DNA from: Elusimicrobiota bacterium
GTDB lineage: Bacteria > Elusimicrobiota > Elusimicrobia > FEN-1173
Direction of reading: 5' to 3'
DNA length: 5,554 bases
NCBI GenBank assembly: GCA_016207625.1
Contig: JACQPF010000025.1
Coordinates: forward strand, 1-5,554
Below the pieces are notes generated by a model, which saw only the letters and a program-made list of their open reading frames with translations, had not been told where the DNA came from and did not search any database. Position 1 is the stretch's first letter; the number at the start of each line of letters is the position of its first letter. Of the stretch, positions 1 through 5,554 are shown in pieces. The translations under genes were made by a program, and so were the position numbers.

Positions 1-2534
1 ACGTGCCGGGCTGGGACTGCCACGGCCTGCCCATCGAGATCCAGCTCATGAAGGAAAGAGGCTGGACGAAGAACAAAGTGGGCCGCGTGCCGTTCCGCCA
101 GGAGGCCGCTCGCTTCGCGGAAAGATTCGTCGGCATCCAGAAACAGGAGTTCAAGCGGCTGGGCATCCTGGGCGATTGGGAACATCCATACAAGACCCTC
201 ACGCCGGACTATGAAGCGTCCATCGCCGAGACTTTCTTCGCCCTCTTCGAAAAAGGGTTCATCACCCGCGACAAAAAACCCGTCTACTGGTGCGCCGCCG
301 ACGAGACCGCCCTGGCCGAGGCGGAAGTGGAATACGAGGACCGGACGGACGCCTCCGTCTTCGTGAAGTTCCCCGTCCTCGAATGGCCCAACAACGAAGA
401 CGCGCAAAAACTGGCGAAAGCCGTCGGGAAGAAAGCGTCGGTCCTCGTGTGGACCACCACCCCCTGGACGCTTCCCGCCAACGTGGCCCTCGCTTTTCAC
501 CCGGAACAGACCTACCGCATTTGGGAAATGCCCGACAAGGAAAAAGTGTTGGTGGGTGAACCGGGCTGGAAAGTCCTGGAAGGATTGCAAAAAGAAGAAC
601 GGAAAGCTTCTCTCACCATCGAAGGCTTGTCTTTGGAAGGGCTCCTCTGCAAGAACCCCCTCAACAACAACGAGTCCCAGGGCGTGCTGGCCGAGTTCGT
701 TTCGCGTGAAGAAGGGACGGGCGTCGTGCACATCGCCCCGGGCCATGGGGAAGAAGACTATGCCGTGGGCCGGGAATATGGGCTTGCCGTCCTCTCCCCC
801 GTGGACGATTCGGGGCGTTTCACCCAGGACGTTTTGCCCATCAGCCTGGCGGGCAAGACCGTATGGGAAGCCAATCCCATCATTGTCGAGATGCTCTCCA
901 AGACCCATCAGTTGGTGAAAGAGACGAAGATCTCTCATTCGTACCCGCACTGCTGGCGGTGCAAGAACCCCGTTCTGTTCCGCGCCACGGAGCAATGGTT
1001 TTTGCGCGTGAGCGATGACTTCCGCCAATCCCTCATCCGGTTGACGGACGATGTCCGCTGGACGCCGGAATACGGCAAAGAGCGTATCCTGGGAATGCTC
1101 AAAGTCCGCCCCGCTTGGTGCCTGTCCCGCCAGAGGTACTGGGGAACGCCGATCCCCATGTTCCTCTGCGATGGATGCCGCGAACCCGTTCGGGACCAAA
1201 ACGTTTTCGCCCATATCGTCGATCTCTTCCGCAAGAACGGAAGCAACGTCTGGTTTGAAGAAGAGGCCGAGGGCCTTGTGCCGCCGGGCACGAAGTGCCC
1301 CAAATGCGGCAAGACCTCGTTTCGCAAAGAAAACGATATTTTGGACGTCTGGTTTGATTCCGGCGTTTCCTGGATGGCGGTGTTGAGGAAACGGCTGGGC
1401 GTCGAAAAGCGCGATTCCGTCATGTATTTGGAAGGGTCCGATCAGCACAGGGGCTGGTTTCAAACCTCCCTTTTACCGGCCGCGGCGCTGACGAAGGAGC
1501 CGCCGTACAAGGAAGTCCTTACCCATGGGTTTGTGGTGGACGGCGAGGGAAGGAAGATGTCCAAATCCCTTGGGAACGTGATCGCCCCGCAGGAAGTGTT
1601 GGAAAAATACGGGGCGGACATCCTCCGCCTGTGGGTGTCCATGAGCGACTACCGGGAAGACGTGCGCCTTTCCCAAAACATTCTGGACCGGGTCATCGAC
1701 ACCTACCGCAAGATCCGCAACACCCTGCGTTTCCTCCTCGGCAATTTGGCCGATTTCGACCCGGCCCAGCACGGCGTTCCTTTTGAGAAAATGCGCGAGA
1801 TCGACCTCGGCGCCCTCGCCCATCTCGACCTCCTCATCCGAGAGGTGGAGAAACGTTACGACTCATACGAATTCCATTTGGTCTCCGACAAGATCTGTAA
1901 CGATTTTTGCATCAATCTCCTTTCGGCCTATTATTTGGACGTTCAAAAAGACATTTTATATTGCGACAAAGCCGATTCACTTAGGCGGAGGAGCGCCCAA
2001 ACGGCCTTCCTGATCATCACCACAGCCCTGGCGAAAATGCTGGCGCCCCTCCTCTCCTTCACGGCGGAGGAAACTTGGCAGGCCTTGCGCGAGCAGAATT
2101 TGCTGGATCCGAACTCGGGAGACAACCTGGAAAGCGTGTTTCTGAACCCGTTCCTGCATGCCTTTCCCTTCCCAGACCTCAACCGGCACGCGGAGCGCAT
2201 GGCCGGCCTCACACGCTTGAAAGAAGCCATCAACCTGGAAGTGGAAAAGAAACGCCAGGCGGGAGAGATCAAGGGCGCCAACGACGCCTGCGTTTCCATG
2301 GCGGGAAACTCGTCACTTCTGGATCTCTCCGCAGATGACCTTCGTTCCTACATGGGCGTCGGCAAAGTTGATGTGGAGCGGTCCGGCGCAGAACCCCTTG
2401 CCGTTACGAGCGTGGGAAAGGCGCCGGGGGCCAAGTGCAACCGCTGTTGGATCTGGAGAGAAGACGTCAACCCGGAAGGGCTCTGCGTGCGCTGCGCCGA
2501 CGCGGAGAAAGAGACGGTAGCAGCCTCCTCATGA
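1..2534 (+). CDS. ileS: Isoleucyl-tRNA synthetase, 5'-truncated by the window edge
   Basis: Cytoplasmic class I aminoacyl-tRNA synthetase that charges tRNA-Ile with isoleucine and edits misactivated valine. The visible part is 843 residues (numbered here from the GTG valine codon at position 3). It opens inside the conserved (Y)VPGWDCHGLPIE segment, so about 90 N-terminal residues, including the HIGH motif, lie upstream; the GTG at 3 is an internal codon, not a start. The CP1 editing domain shows WTTTPWTLPAN (150-160) and GTGVVHIAPGHGEEDY (238-253), with D252 at the expected editing aspartate position. The catalytic core shows WCLSRQRYWG (372-381), WFDSG (450-454) and the KMSKS loop (518-522). 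Metal-binding-like Cys pairs occur at C317/C320, C389/C392 and C432/C435. A C-terminal zinc ribbon has C812, C815, C828 and C831, typical of the common bacterial IleS type. The implied full length of about 930-940 residues fits the family. The stop TGA overlaps the lspA ATG, indicating translational coupling. Confidence 0.98.
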   Translation, partial: VPGWDCHGLPIEIQLMKERGWTKNKVGRVPFRQEAARFAERFVGIQKQEFKRLGILGDWEHPYKTLTPDYEASIAETFFALFEKGFITRDKKPVYWCAADETALAEAEVEYEDRTDASVFVKFPVLEWPNNEDAQKLAKAVGKKASVLVWTTTPWTLPANVALAFHPEQTYRIWEMPDKEKVLVGEPGWKVLEGLQKEERKASLTIEGLSLEGLLCKNPLNNNESQGVLAEFVSREEGTGVVHIAPGHGEEDYAVGREYGLAVLSPVDDSGRFTQDVLPISLAGKTVWEANPIIVEMLSKTHQLVKETKISHSYPHCWRCKNPVLFRATEQWFLRVSDDFRQSLIRLTDDVRWTPEYGKERILGMLKVRPAWCLSRQRYWGTPIPMFLCDGCREPVRDQNVFAHIVDLFRKNGSNVWFEEEAEGLVPPGTKCPKCGKTSFRKENDILDVWFDSGVSWMAVLRKRLGVEKRDSVMYLEGSDQHRGWFQTSLLPAAALTKEPPYKEVLTHGFVVDGEGRKMSKSLGNVIAPQEVLEKYGADILRLWVSMSDYREDVRLSQNILDRVIDTYRKIRNTLRFLLGNLADFDPAQHGVPFEKMREIDLGALAHLDLLIREVEKRYDSYEFHLVSDKICNDFCINLLSAYYLDVQKDILYCDKADSLRRRSAQTAFLIITTALAKMLAPLLSFTAEETWQALREQNLLDPNSGDNLESVFLNPFLHAFPFPDLNRHAERMAGLTRLKEAINLEVEKKRQAGEIKGANDACVSMAGNSSLLDLSADDLRSYMGVGKVDVERSGAEPLAVTSVGKAPGAKCNRCWIWREDVNPEGLCVRCADAEKETVAASS

Positions 2535-2992
2535 AATCTTCCCATGTCGCCCTTGTCGCCCTGGGTGTTTTCGCGATGGACCAGGTGACGAAGATTCTCG
2601 TCCTCCGCCGGATGCCTCTCCACACCACCATCCCCATCGCGCCCTTTTTCTCCCTGACGCACGTGCAGAACACCGGAGCGGCCTTCGGCATTCTGCCCGA
2701 GGGGAACATCCTCTTCCTCCTGCTCACGATCGCGATCCTCGCCGTCCTCTTTTTCCTCCATAAGCGTTTGTTGGCGCAGGGGCTGTGGACCGCGCTGGGG
2801 TTATCTCTCCTCTGGGGGGGCGCCTTGGGAAATTTCGTGGACCGTCTCTTCCGCGGACGGGTTGTGGATTTCCTTGAGTTCTATTGGAAGCAGTGGCATT
2901 GGCCGACGTTCAACGTGGCCGATTCCGCGATCTGCGTGGGGATTTTTTTCATGTTTTTTGACGGCTTCTCTTCGTCCGCTCAGAACCGCTGA
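2531..2992 (+). CDS. lspA: Lipoprotein signal peptidase (signal peptidase II)
   Basis: Inner-membrane aspartic protease that cleaves the signal peptide of prolipoproteins just before the lipidated cysteine, after Lgt has acted. The product is 153 residues, a normal length for the family. Family landmarks are in order: DQVTK at 17-21 at the end of the first membrane segment, the HVQNTGAAFG motif (44-53), a hydrophobic helix at about 59-77, GGALGNFVDR (96-105), VVDF with catalytic D113, and FNVADSAI with catalytic D131. A final hydrophobic helix covers about 131-143. The start was placed at the ATG at 2531 because it gives the expected N-terminus just before the first helix and overlaps the ileS stop as ATGA; in-frame codons further upstream would only add ileS-overlapping sequence. 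There is no clear Shine-Dalgarno sequence, so translation probably depends on ribosomes finishing ileS. The next gene, one base away, is lgt, the preceding enzyme of the same pathway. Confidence 0.97.
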   Translation: MKSSHVALVALGVFAMDQVTKILVLRRMPLHTTIPIAPFFSLTHVQNTGAAFGILPEGNILFLLLTIAILAVLFFLHKRLLAQGLWTALGLSLLWGGALGNFVDRLFRGRVVDFLEFYWKQWHWPTFNVADSAICVGIFFMFFDGFSSSAQNR

Positions 2993-2993
2993 T

Positions 2994-3773
2994 ATGTGGC
3001 CGACCCTCTTTCATTTCGGCCCTTTGTCATTTCACACGTACGGCGCCCTTGTGGCCCTGGGCTTCTTTTTGGGCTATCTCCGCATGGCGTCCCTGACGAA
3101 GCAAAACGGCCTTCCCCGGGAGATCGCGGCGGACATCGCTTGGATTTGCCTCTTATCGGGCTTGGCCGGCGCTCGGCTTTTGTATGTCCTCTTCAACATC
3201 GGCTATTATCAGCTTTATCCGATCGACATCTTGAAGATCTGGCAGGGCGGGCTTGTGTGGTACGGCGGCCTCTTGGCCGCGGCGGCCACCGCGGCGTGGT
3301 GGCTGCGCAAGAAAAAAGTTCCCGTGGGCCTTGTGGCGGACAGCGCGGCTCCCGGTGTCGCCCTGGGGCATGCCATTGGCCGGCTGGGCTGTTTCATGGC
3401 CGGCTGTTGCTACGGGAAAGCCTGCGACCTCCCCTGGGCGGTCAAATTCCGGAGCCCCGAATCCCTCGCGCCGCAAAACGTGCCGCTGCATCCCTCTCAA
3501 CTCTATGAGGCGGGATTGGATTTCCTCCTCTTTCTGCTCTTGAATTTACTCGCTCGCCCCTCCCGGATGGGAAAGGGCCGCCTGGCCGTGCTCTATGTGG
3601 GGGTTTACAGCGTGATCCGCTTTGTCGTTGAGTTCACACGGGCGGATGAGCGGGGTCCCGTCGTCGCGGGGCTGACCTCCACCCAATGGCTGGCCGCGCT
3701 CATTTTCATCGCCGCTCTGGCGGGGATGTTCGCCCTGCGGCGAAAAGAAAAAACGCTTTCTCATGCCGGTTGA
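2994..3773 (+). CDS. lgt: Prolipoprotein diacylglyceryl transferase
   Basis: Integral inner-membrane enzyme that moves the diacylglyceryl group of phosphatidylglycerol onto the lipobox cysteine of prolipoproteins, the first step of lipoprotein maturation. The product is 259 residues with several hydrophobic helices (about 16-30, 46-68, 85-103, 175-187, 196-212, 231-247). The Lgt signature is present as HAIGRLGCFMAGCCYG (126-141) with the essential-type arginine R130. HPSQLYEA (166-173) and VVEFTR with R216 match other conserved family blocks. Two features differ from the E. coli enzyme: GGLVWYGG (85-92) carries Y90 where E. coli has the active-site histidine H103, and the signature is Cys-rich (C133, C138, C139) instead of the GNFxNGE form. 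From memory this variant occurs in other bacterial Lgt proteins, so loss of activity is not implied. The ATG at 2994 is chosen because it gives the typical short N-terminus (FGPLSFHTYG) and follows the lspA stop by one base. The 3' end overlaps the next gene by 11 bases. Confidence 0.96.
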   Translation: MWPTLFHFGPLSFHTYGALVALGFFLGYLRMASLTKQNGLPREIAADIAWICLLSGLAGARLLYVLFNIGYYQLYPIDILKIWQGGLVWYGGLLAAAATAAWWLRKKKVPVGLVADSAAPGVALGHAIGRLGCFMAGCCYGKACDLPWAVKFRSPESLAPQNVPLHPSQLYEAGLDFLLFLLLNLLARPSRMGKGRLAVLYVGVYSVIRFVVEFTRADERGPVVAGLTSTQWLAALIFIAALAGMFALRRKEKTLSHAG

Positions 3774-4707
3774 AAAAACATTCCTTTACAAAGGCGCCCC
3801 GGAGCGCTTGGATCGTTATTTGGCGGACCGGCTTTCCCCCCTCTCCCGGACCTATATCCAATCGCTGATCAAACAGGGCCATGTGGATCTCAACGGGAGC
3901 CTGCCGGTCGCCCGCCAGATCCTGGCTCCCGGCGACAAAGTCCATATTCAACTGCCGGAGTTTTCAAACCTGCCCGCCTCCTCGGCGGAAACGGTGCCCG
4001 TGCTGTATGAGGACCAGGACCTCATTGTCGTCAATAAACCTGCCGACATGGTGGTTCACCCTGCGGGCCCTCACCAAGAGGACACCCTCATCCAAAGGTT
4101 GTGGCCCAAGTTGGCCCCCCAGTGGGCCTCCGCCGTGAAGGGGTCTTCTCCCAAAACGGCGCGCCCGGGCGTCGTGCACCGTTTGGACCGGGGGACGTCC
4201 GGAGTGATGGTGATCGCGAAAACGCCCGTCGCCGCGGAAAATTTGAGCCGCCAGTTTGCCGAACGCGTGGTTCAGAAAGTGTATTGGGCTTTGGTCCGGG
4301 GAATCCCATCAACCGAAACTGGCCGGATCCGTTCCACGGTGGGGCGGTCACGGAGACAGCCCCATCGCATGTCCGTGGAGGACCCCGGGCGCTGGTCGGA
4401 GACGGAGTTTCGCGTCCTCGGACGTTTTCCGAAATTTGAAGAGACGGGAGCGGCCCTGCTGGAAATTCATCCGCTCACCGGCCGGACGCATCAAATCCGC
4501 GTTCAACTGGCTTCGCTGGGGCACTCGCTCCTGGGAGACCGCGTTTATGGTCCCCCCCAAGACGCCGGCGCCAAAAGGCCTTTCCTTCACGCACTCAACC
4601 TTGAAATCCGCCACCCTTCCACGGGGAAGACCCTTTCTTGGACGGCTCCTTTGCCGGAAGATTACAAAAAGGCCCTAAAACGCCTGGGCTGGAAAAAGAA
4701 AAGTTGA
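3763..4707 (+). CDS. RluD-family (RluA-type) pseudouridine synthase with S4 domain
   Basis: Cytoplasmic enzyme that isomerises uridine to pseudouridine in structural RNA, most likely 23S rRNA. The product is 314 residues, the normal size for RluC/RluD-like proteins. An N-terminal S4 RNA-binding domain occupies about 14-62 (RLDRYLADRL, RTYIQSLIKQGHVDLNG, PGDKVHI). The catalytic domain follows: a LIVVNKPADMVVHP block (87-100), the HRLDRGTSG motif (139-147) with catalytic D142, the QKVYWALVRG segment (171-180), GRTHQIRVQL (240-249) and a lysine-rich C-terminus. This order (S4 plus HRLDRGTSG) fits RluD and its Bacillus-type relatives, but the exact target uridines cannot be read from sequence, so no gene symbol is given. 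The ATG at 3763 lies inside the end of lgt in another frame; no Shine-Dalgarno sequence is visible, which suggests coupling to lgt. The stop codon is embedded in the -35 box of a putative promoter for gmk. Confidence 0.95.
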   Translation: MPVEKTFLYKGAPERLDRYLADRLSPLSRTYIQSLIKQGHVDLNGSLPVARQILAPGDKVHIQLPEFSNLPASSAETVPVLYEDQDLIVVNKPADMVVHPAGPHQEDTLIQRLWPKLAPQWASAVKGSSPKTARPGVVHRLDRGTSGVMVIAKTPVAAENLSRQFAERVVQKVYWALVRGIPSTETGRIRSTVGRSRRQPHRMSVEDPGRWSETEFRVLGRFPKFEETGAALLEIHPLTGRTHQIRVQLASLGHSLLGDRVYGPPQDAGAKRPFLHALNLEIRHPSTGKTLSWTAPLPEDYKKALKRLGWKKKS

Positions 4708-4733
4708 CGGTTTCCTCCTCGAAAATGTATACT
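4704..4733 (+). promoter_or_regulatory. Putative sigma70-type promoter upstream of gmk-rpoZ
   Basis: A TTGACG hexamer (4704-4709, five of six matches to TTGACA) is followed after 18 bases by TATACT (4728-4733, five of six matches to TATAAT). Transcription would be expected to start near 4740, giving a leader of roughly 27 bases before the gmk ATG. The -35 box contains the TGA stop of the pseudouridine synthase gene. This is the longest gap between genes in the window. The call rests on consensus match and position only, and the promoter preferences of the host are unknown. Confidence 0.6.
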
Positions 4734-4766
4734 GACTCAAATCCAGTCATTTTCCACAATCAAGAC

Positions 4767-5378
4767 ATGACCACAGGTATTATTTTAGTCGTTTCGGCGC
4801 CTTCCGGGGCCGGCAAGTCCACGCTCTGCCATGCGCTCTTGGAACGAAGGCCCAACCTGAGGGGTTCCATCTCCTGCACGACGAGACCGCCCCGATCCGG
4901 GGAAGTGAACGGGCGCGATTACGTTTTCCTTTCCGAAACGGATTTCTTGCGGAAGATCAACGAAGGGGCGCTGGTGGAATGGGCGCGGGTTCACGACCAC
5001 CTGTATGGGACGCCCAAAGACCCTTTGACGGAAAACCTTCGGAAGGGGTTCGATGTGGTGTTGAACATCGACCCGCAAGGCGCTCTTTCCGTCCGGAAAA
5101 TTTTTCCTGAAAGCGTCCTTGTCTTCATATATCCTCCCTCGTGGGGCATTTTGGAGAACCGCCTTCGCCATCGCGGGCAGGACGATGAGAAGACCATGGC
5201 CAAGAGGTTGACCAACGCCCGCAAGGAAATGACGTATTTGCGGCATTACGACTATGCCGTCGTCAACGACCGGCTGGATGAGGCCGTTGACGATTTGTTG
5301 GCGATCCTGCGGGCGGAGCATCGCCGAACCGGTCGGCTGTCGAACGAGCTGTCCGAACTCGAGAAAAAACAGAAGTGA
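4767..5378 (+). CDS. gmk: Guanylate kinase
   Basis: Cytoplasmic enzyme that phosphorylates GMP to GDP with ATP, feeding GTP, dGTP and (p)ppGpp pools. The product is 203 residues, typical of bacterial Gmk. The P-loop is APSGAGKST (11-19). The GMP-binding region TTRPPRSGEVNGRDYVF (38-54) carries the family's R, GE, G and DY-F positions. EWARVHDHLYGTPK (71-84) and the VVLNIDPQGA block (97-106) follow, then the lid region with RLRHRGQDD (132-140) and RLTNARKEM (147-155). The start at 4767 gives the standard short lead into the P-loop. The in-frame ATG at 4725 is less likely because it adds 14 non-conserved residues and overlaps the putative -10 box. No Shine-Dalgarno sequence precedes 4767. The last 15 residues or so are charged and probably a flexible tail. 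The next gene, rpoZ, begins 19 bases downstream, a common bacterial pairing. Confidence 0.97.
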   Translation: MTTGIILVVSAPSGAGKSTLCHALLERRPNLRGSISCTTRPPRSGEVNGRDYVFLSETDFLRKINEGALVEWARVHDHLYGTPKDPLTENLRKGFDVVLNIDPQGALSVRKIFPESVLVFIYPPSWGILENRLRHRGQDDEKTMAKRLTNARKEMTYLRHYDYAVVNDRLDEAVDDLLAILRAEHRRTGRLSNELSELEKKQK

Positions 5379-5383
5379 ATCGT

Positions 5384-5390
5384 AAGGAGG
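5384..5390 (+). promoter_or_regulatory. Strong Shine-Dalgarno sequence for rpoZ
   Basis: AAGGAGG at 5384-5390 ends seven bases before the GTG at 5398. It is the only near-perfect anti-16S match ahead of a gene in this window and supports the choice of GTG as the rpoZ start. Confidence 0.9.
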
Positions 5391-5397
5391 AGAAGGC

Positions 5398-5554
5398 GTG
5401 AGCGAAGCCAAAAAGAAAACCGAAGCACAACCTGCGAGCACCAAACCTTTGAAGGAGGCTCCTGTCAGCCAGCTGCTTCTGGATTGCACGAAAGACAAAT
5501 ATCGTTTGGTGACCCTGGCCACCCGATGGGCCCATGAAATCAAGCAGAGAGACC
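5398..5554 (+). CDS. rpoZ: RNA polymerase omega subunit, 3'-truncated by the window edge
   Basis: Small RNA polymerase subunit that helps fold and hold beta-prime during assembly; in some bacteria it also contributes to the (p)ppGpp site. Only the first 52 codons are visible, open to the window end. The start is GTG, chosen because it sits seven bases after a strong AAGGAGG and directly precedes a plausible N-terminus. After a Lys/Ala/Pro-rich stretch (residues 2-22), residues 24-52 contain the omega core: a segment ending LLLDCTKDKYRLVTLATRWA, which matches the conserved pattern N/K-(Y/F)-xLVxxAxxRA. The position directly after gmk strongly supports the call, since gmk-rpoZ is a widespread gene pair. 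Unusual points are the longer N-terminus before KYRLV (33 residues) and a tryptophan where omega commonly has a basic residue (TRWA instead of a K/R-R-A form). Because of the divergence and the missing C-terminus the assignment leans partly on context. Confidence 0.85.
   Translation, partial: MSEAKKKTEAQPASTKPLKEAPVSQLLLDCTKDKYRLVTLATRWAHEIKQRD

Noticed and set aside
3..5. GTG at position 3 as the start of ileS
   Set aside because: It encodes the valine of the conserved (Y)VPGWDCHGLPIE block; the HIGH region must precede it, so the gene continues upstream of the window.
935..1423. Open frame of 162 codons on the minus strand inside ileS
   Set aside because: It lies entirely opposite conserved catalytic-core sequence of ileS, its translation is low in hydrophobic pattern and has no motif, and no ribosome binding site supports it.
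2435..2530. Longer lspA frame starting inside ileS
   Set aside because: The extra 32 residues are an alternate-frame reading of the ileS zinc ribbon and do not resemble an LspA N-terminus; the ATG at 2531 places the first helix correctly.
2862..2993. Longer lgt frame starting inside lspA
   Set aside because: The added residues are an out-of-frame reading of the conserved lspA C-terminus; the ATG at 2994 gives the usual Lgt N-terminus.
4638..4766. Upstream in-frame ATG starts for gmk at 4638 and 4725
   Set aside because: 4638 would overlap the pseudouridine synthase gene by 70 bases and add 43 non-family residues. 4725 adds 14 non-conserved residues, has no Shine-Dalgarno sequence and abuts the putative -10 box.
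4785..5543. Long open frame of 252 codons on the minus strand opposite gmk and rpoZ
   Set aside because: It is antisense to a clear guanylate kinase and an omega subunit and its translation shows no recognisable domain. GC-rich coding DNA commonly leaves such open antisense frames.
1..5554. Mobile element, CRISPR array, tRNA or hairpin terminator
   Set aside because: I saw no direct-repeat arrays, inverted terminal repeats, transposase motifs, tRNA-like sequence or GC hairpin followed by a T-run; the gaps between genes are too short to hold most of these.

Overview
The window is a compact stretch of chromosomal housekeeping genes from a bacterium with moderately high GC. All genes are on the + strand: ileS (5' end cut off) - lspA - lgt - RluD-family pseudouridine synthase - gmk - rpoZ (3' end cut off). 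Nothing points to a mobile element, phage, CRISPR array or RNA gene. The source is a free-standing bacterium with bacterial-type lipoprotein processing. The phylum cannot be fixed from the sequence. The Cys-rich Lgt variant and the divergent, extended omega subunit hint at a less-studied lineage (an Elusimicrobiota- or Omnitrophota-like group is only a weak guess).

Layout. Positions 1-2534 encode most of isoleucyl-tRNA synthetase: editing domain, catalytic-core elements, KMSKS loop, anticodon-binding domain and C-terminal zinc ribbon. The N-terminal HIGH region lies upstream of the window. The ileS stop overlaps the lspA start (ATGA). lspA and lgt are one base apart, and lgt overlaps the pseudouridine synthase gene by 11 bases. 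These four genes therefore look like one translationally coupled unit. A 59-base gap (4708-4766) follows. It carries a good sigma70-type promoter candidate whose -35 box overlaps the stop codon of the pseudouridine synthase gene, so gmk-rpoZ may have its own start of transcription. gmk and rpoZ are 19 bases apart, and rpoZ has the only strong Shine-Dalgarno sequence in the window.

Functionally the genes cover tRNA charging (IleS), lipoprotein maturation in the inner membrane (Lgt adds diacylglycerol, then LspA removes the signal peptide), uridine modification of structural RNA (RluD family), GMP phosphorylation (Gmk) and RNA polymerase assembly (omega). gmk next to rpoZ is a widespread bacterial arrangement. 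I found no previously undescribed system. The points worth a second look are the internal promoter, the near absence of Shine-Dalgarno sequences except at rpoZ, the Lgt active-site variant and the unusual omega N-terminus.
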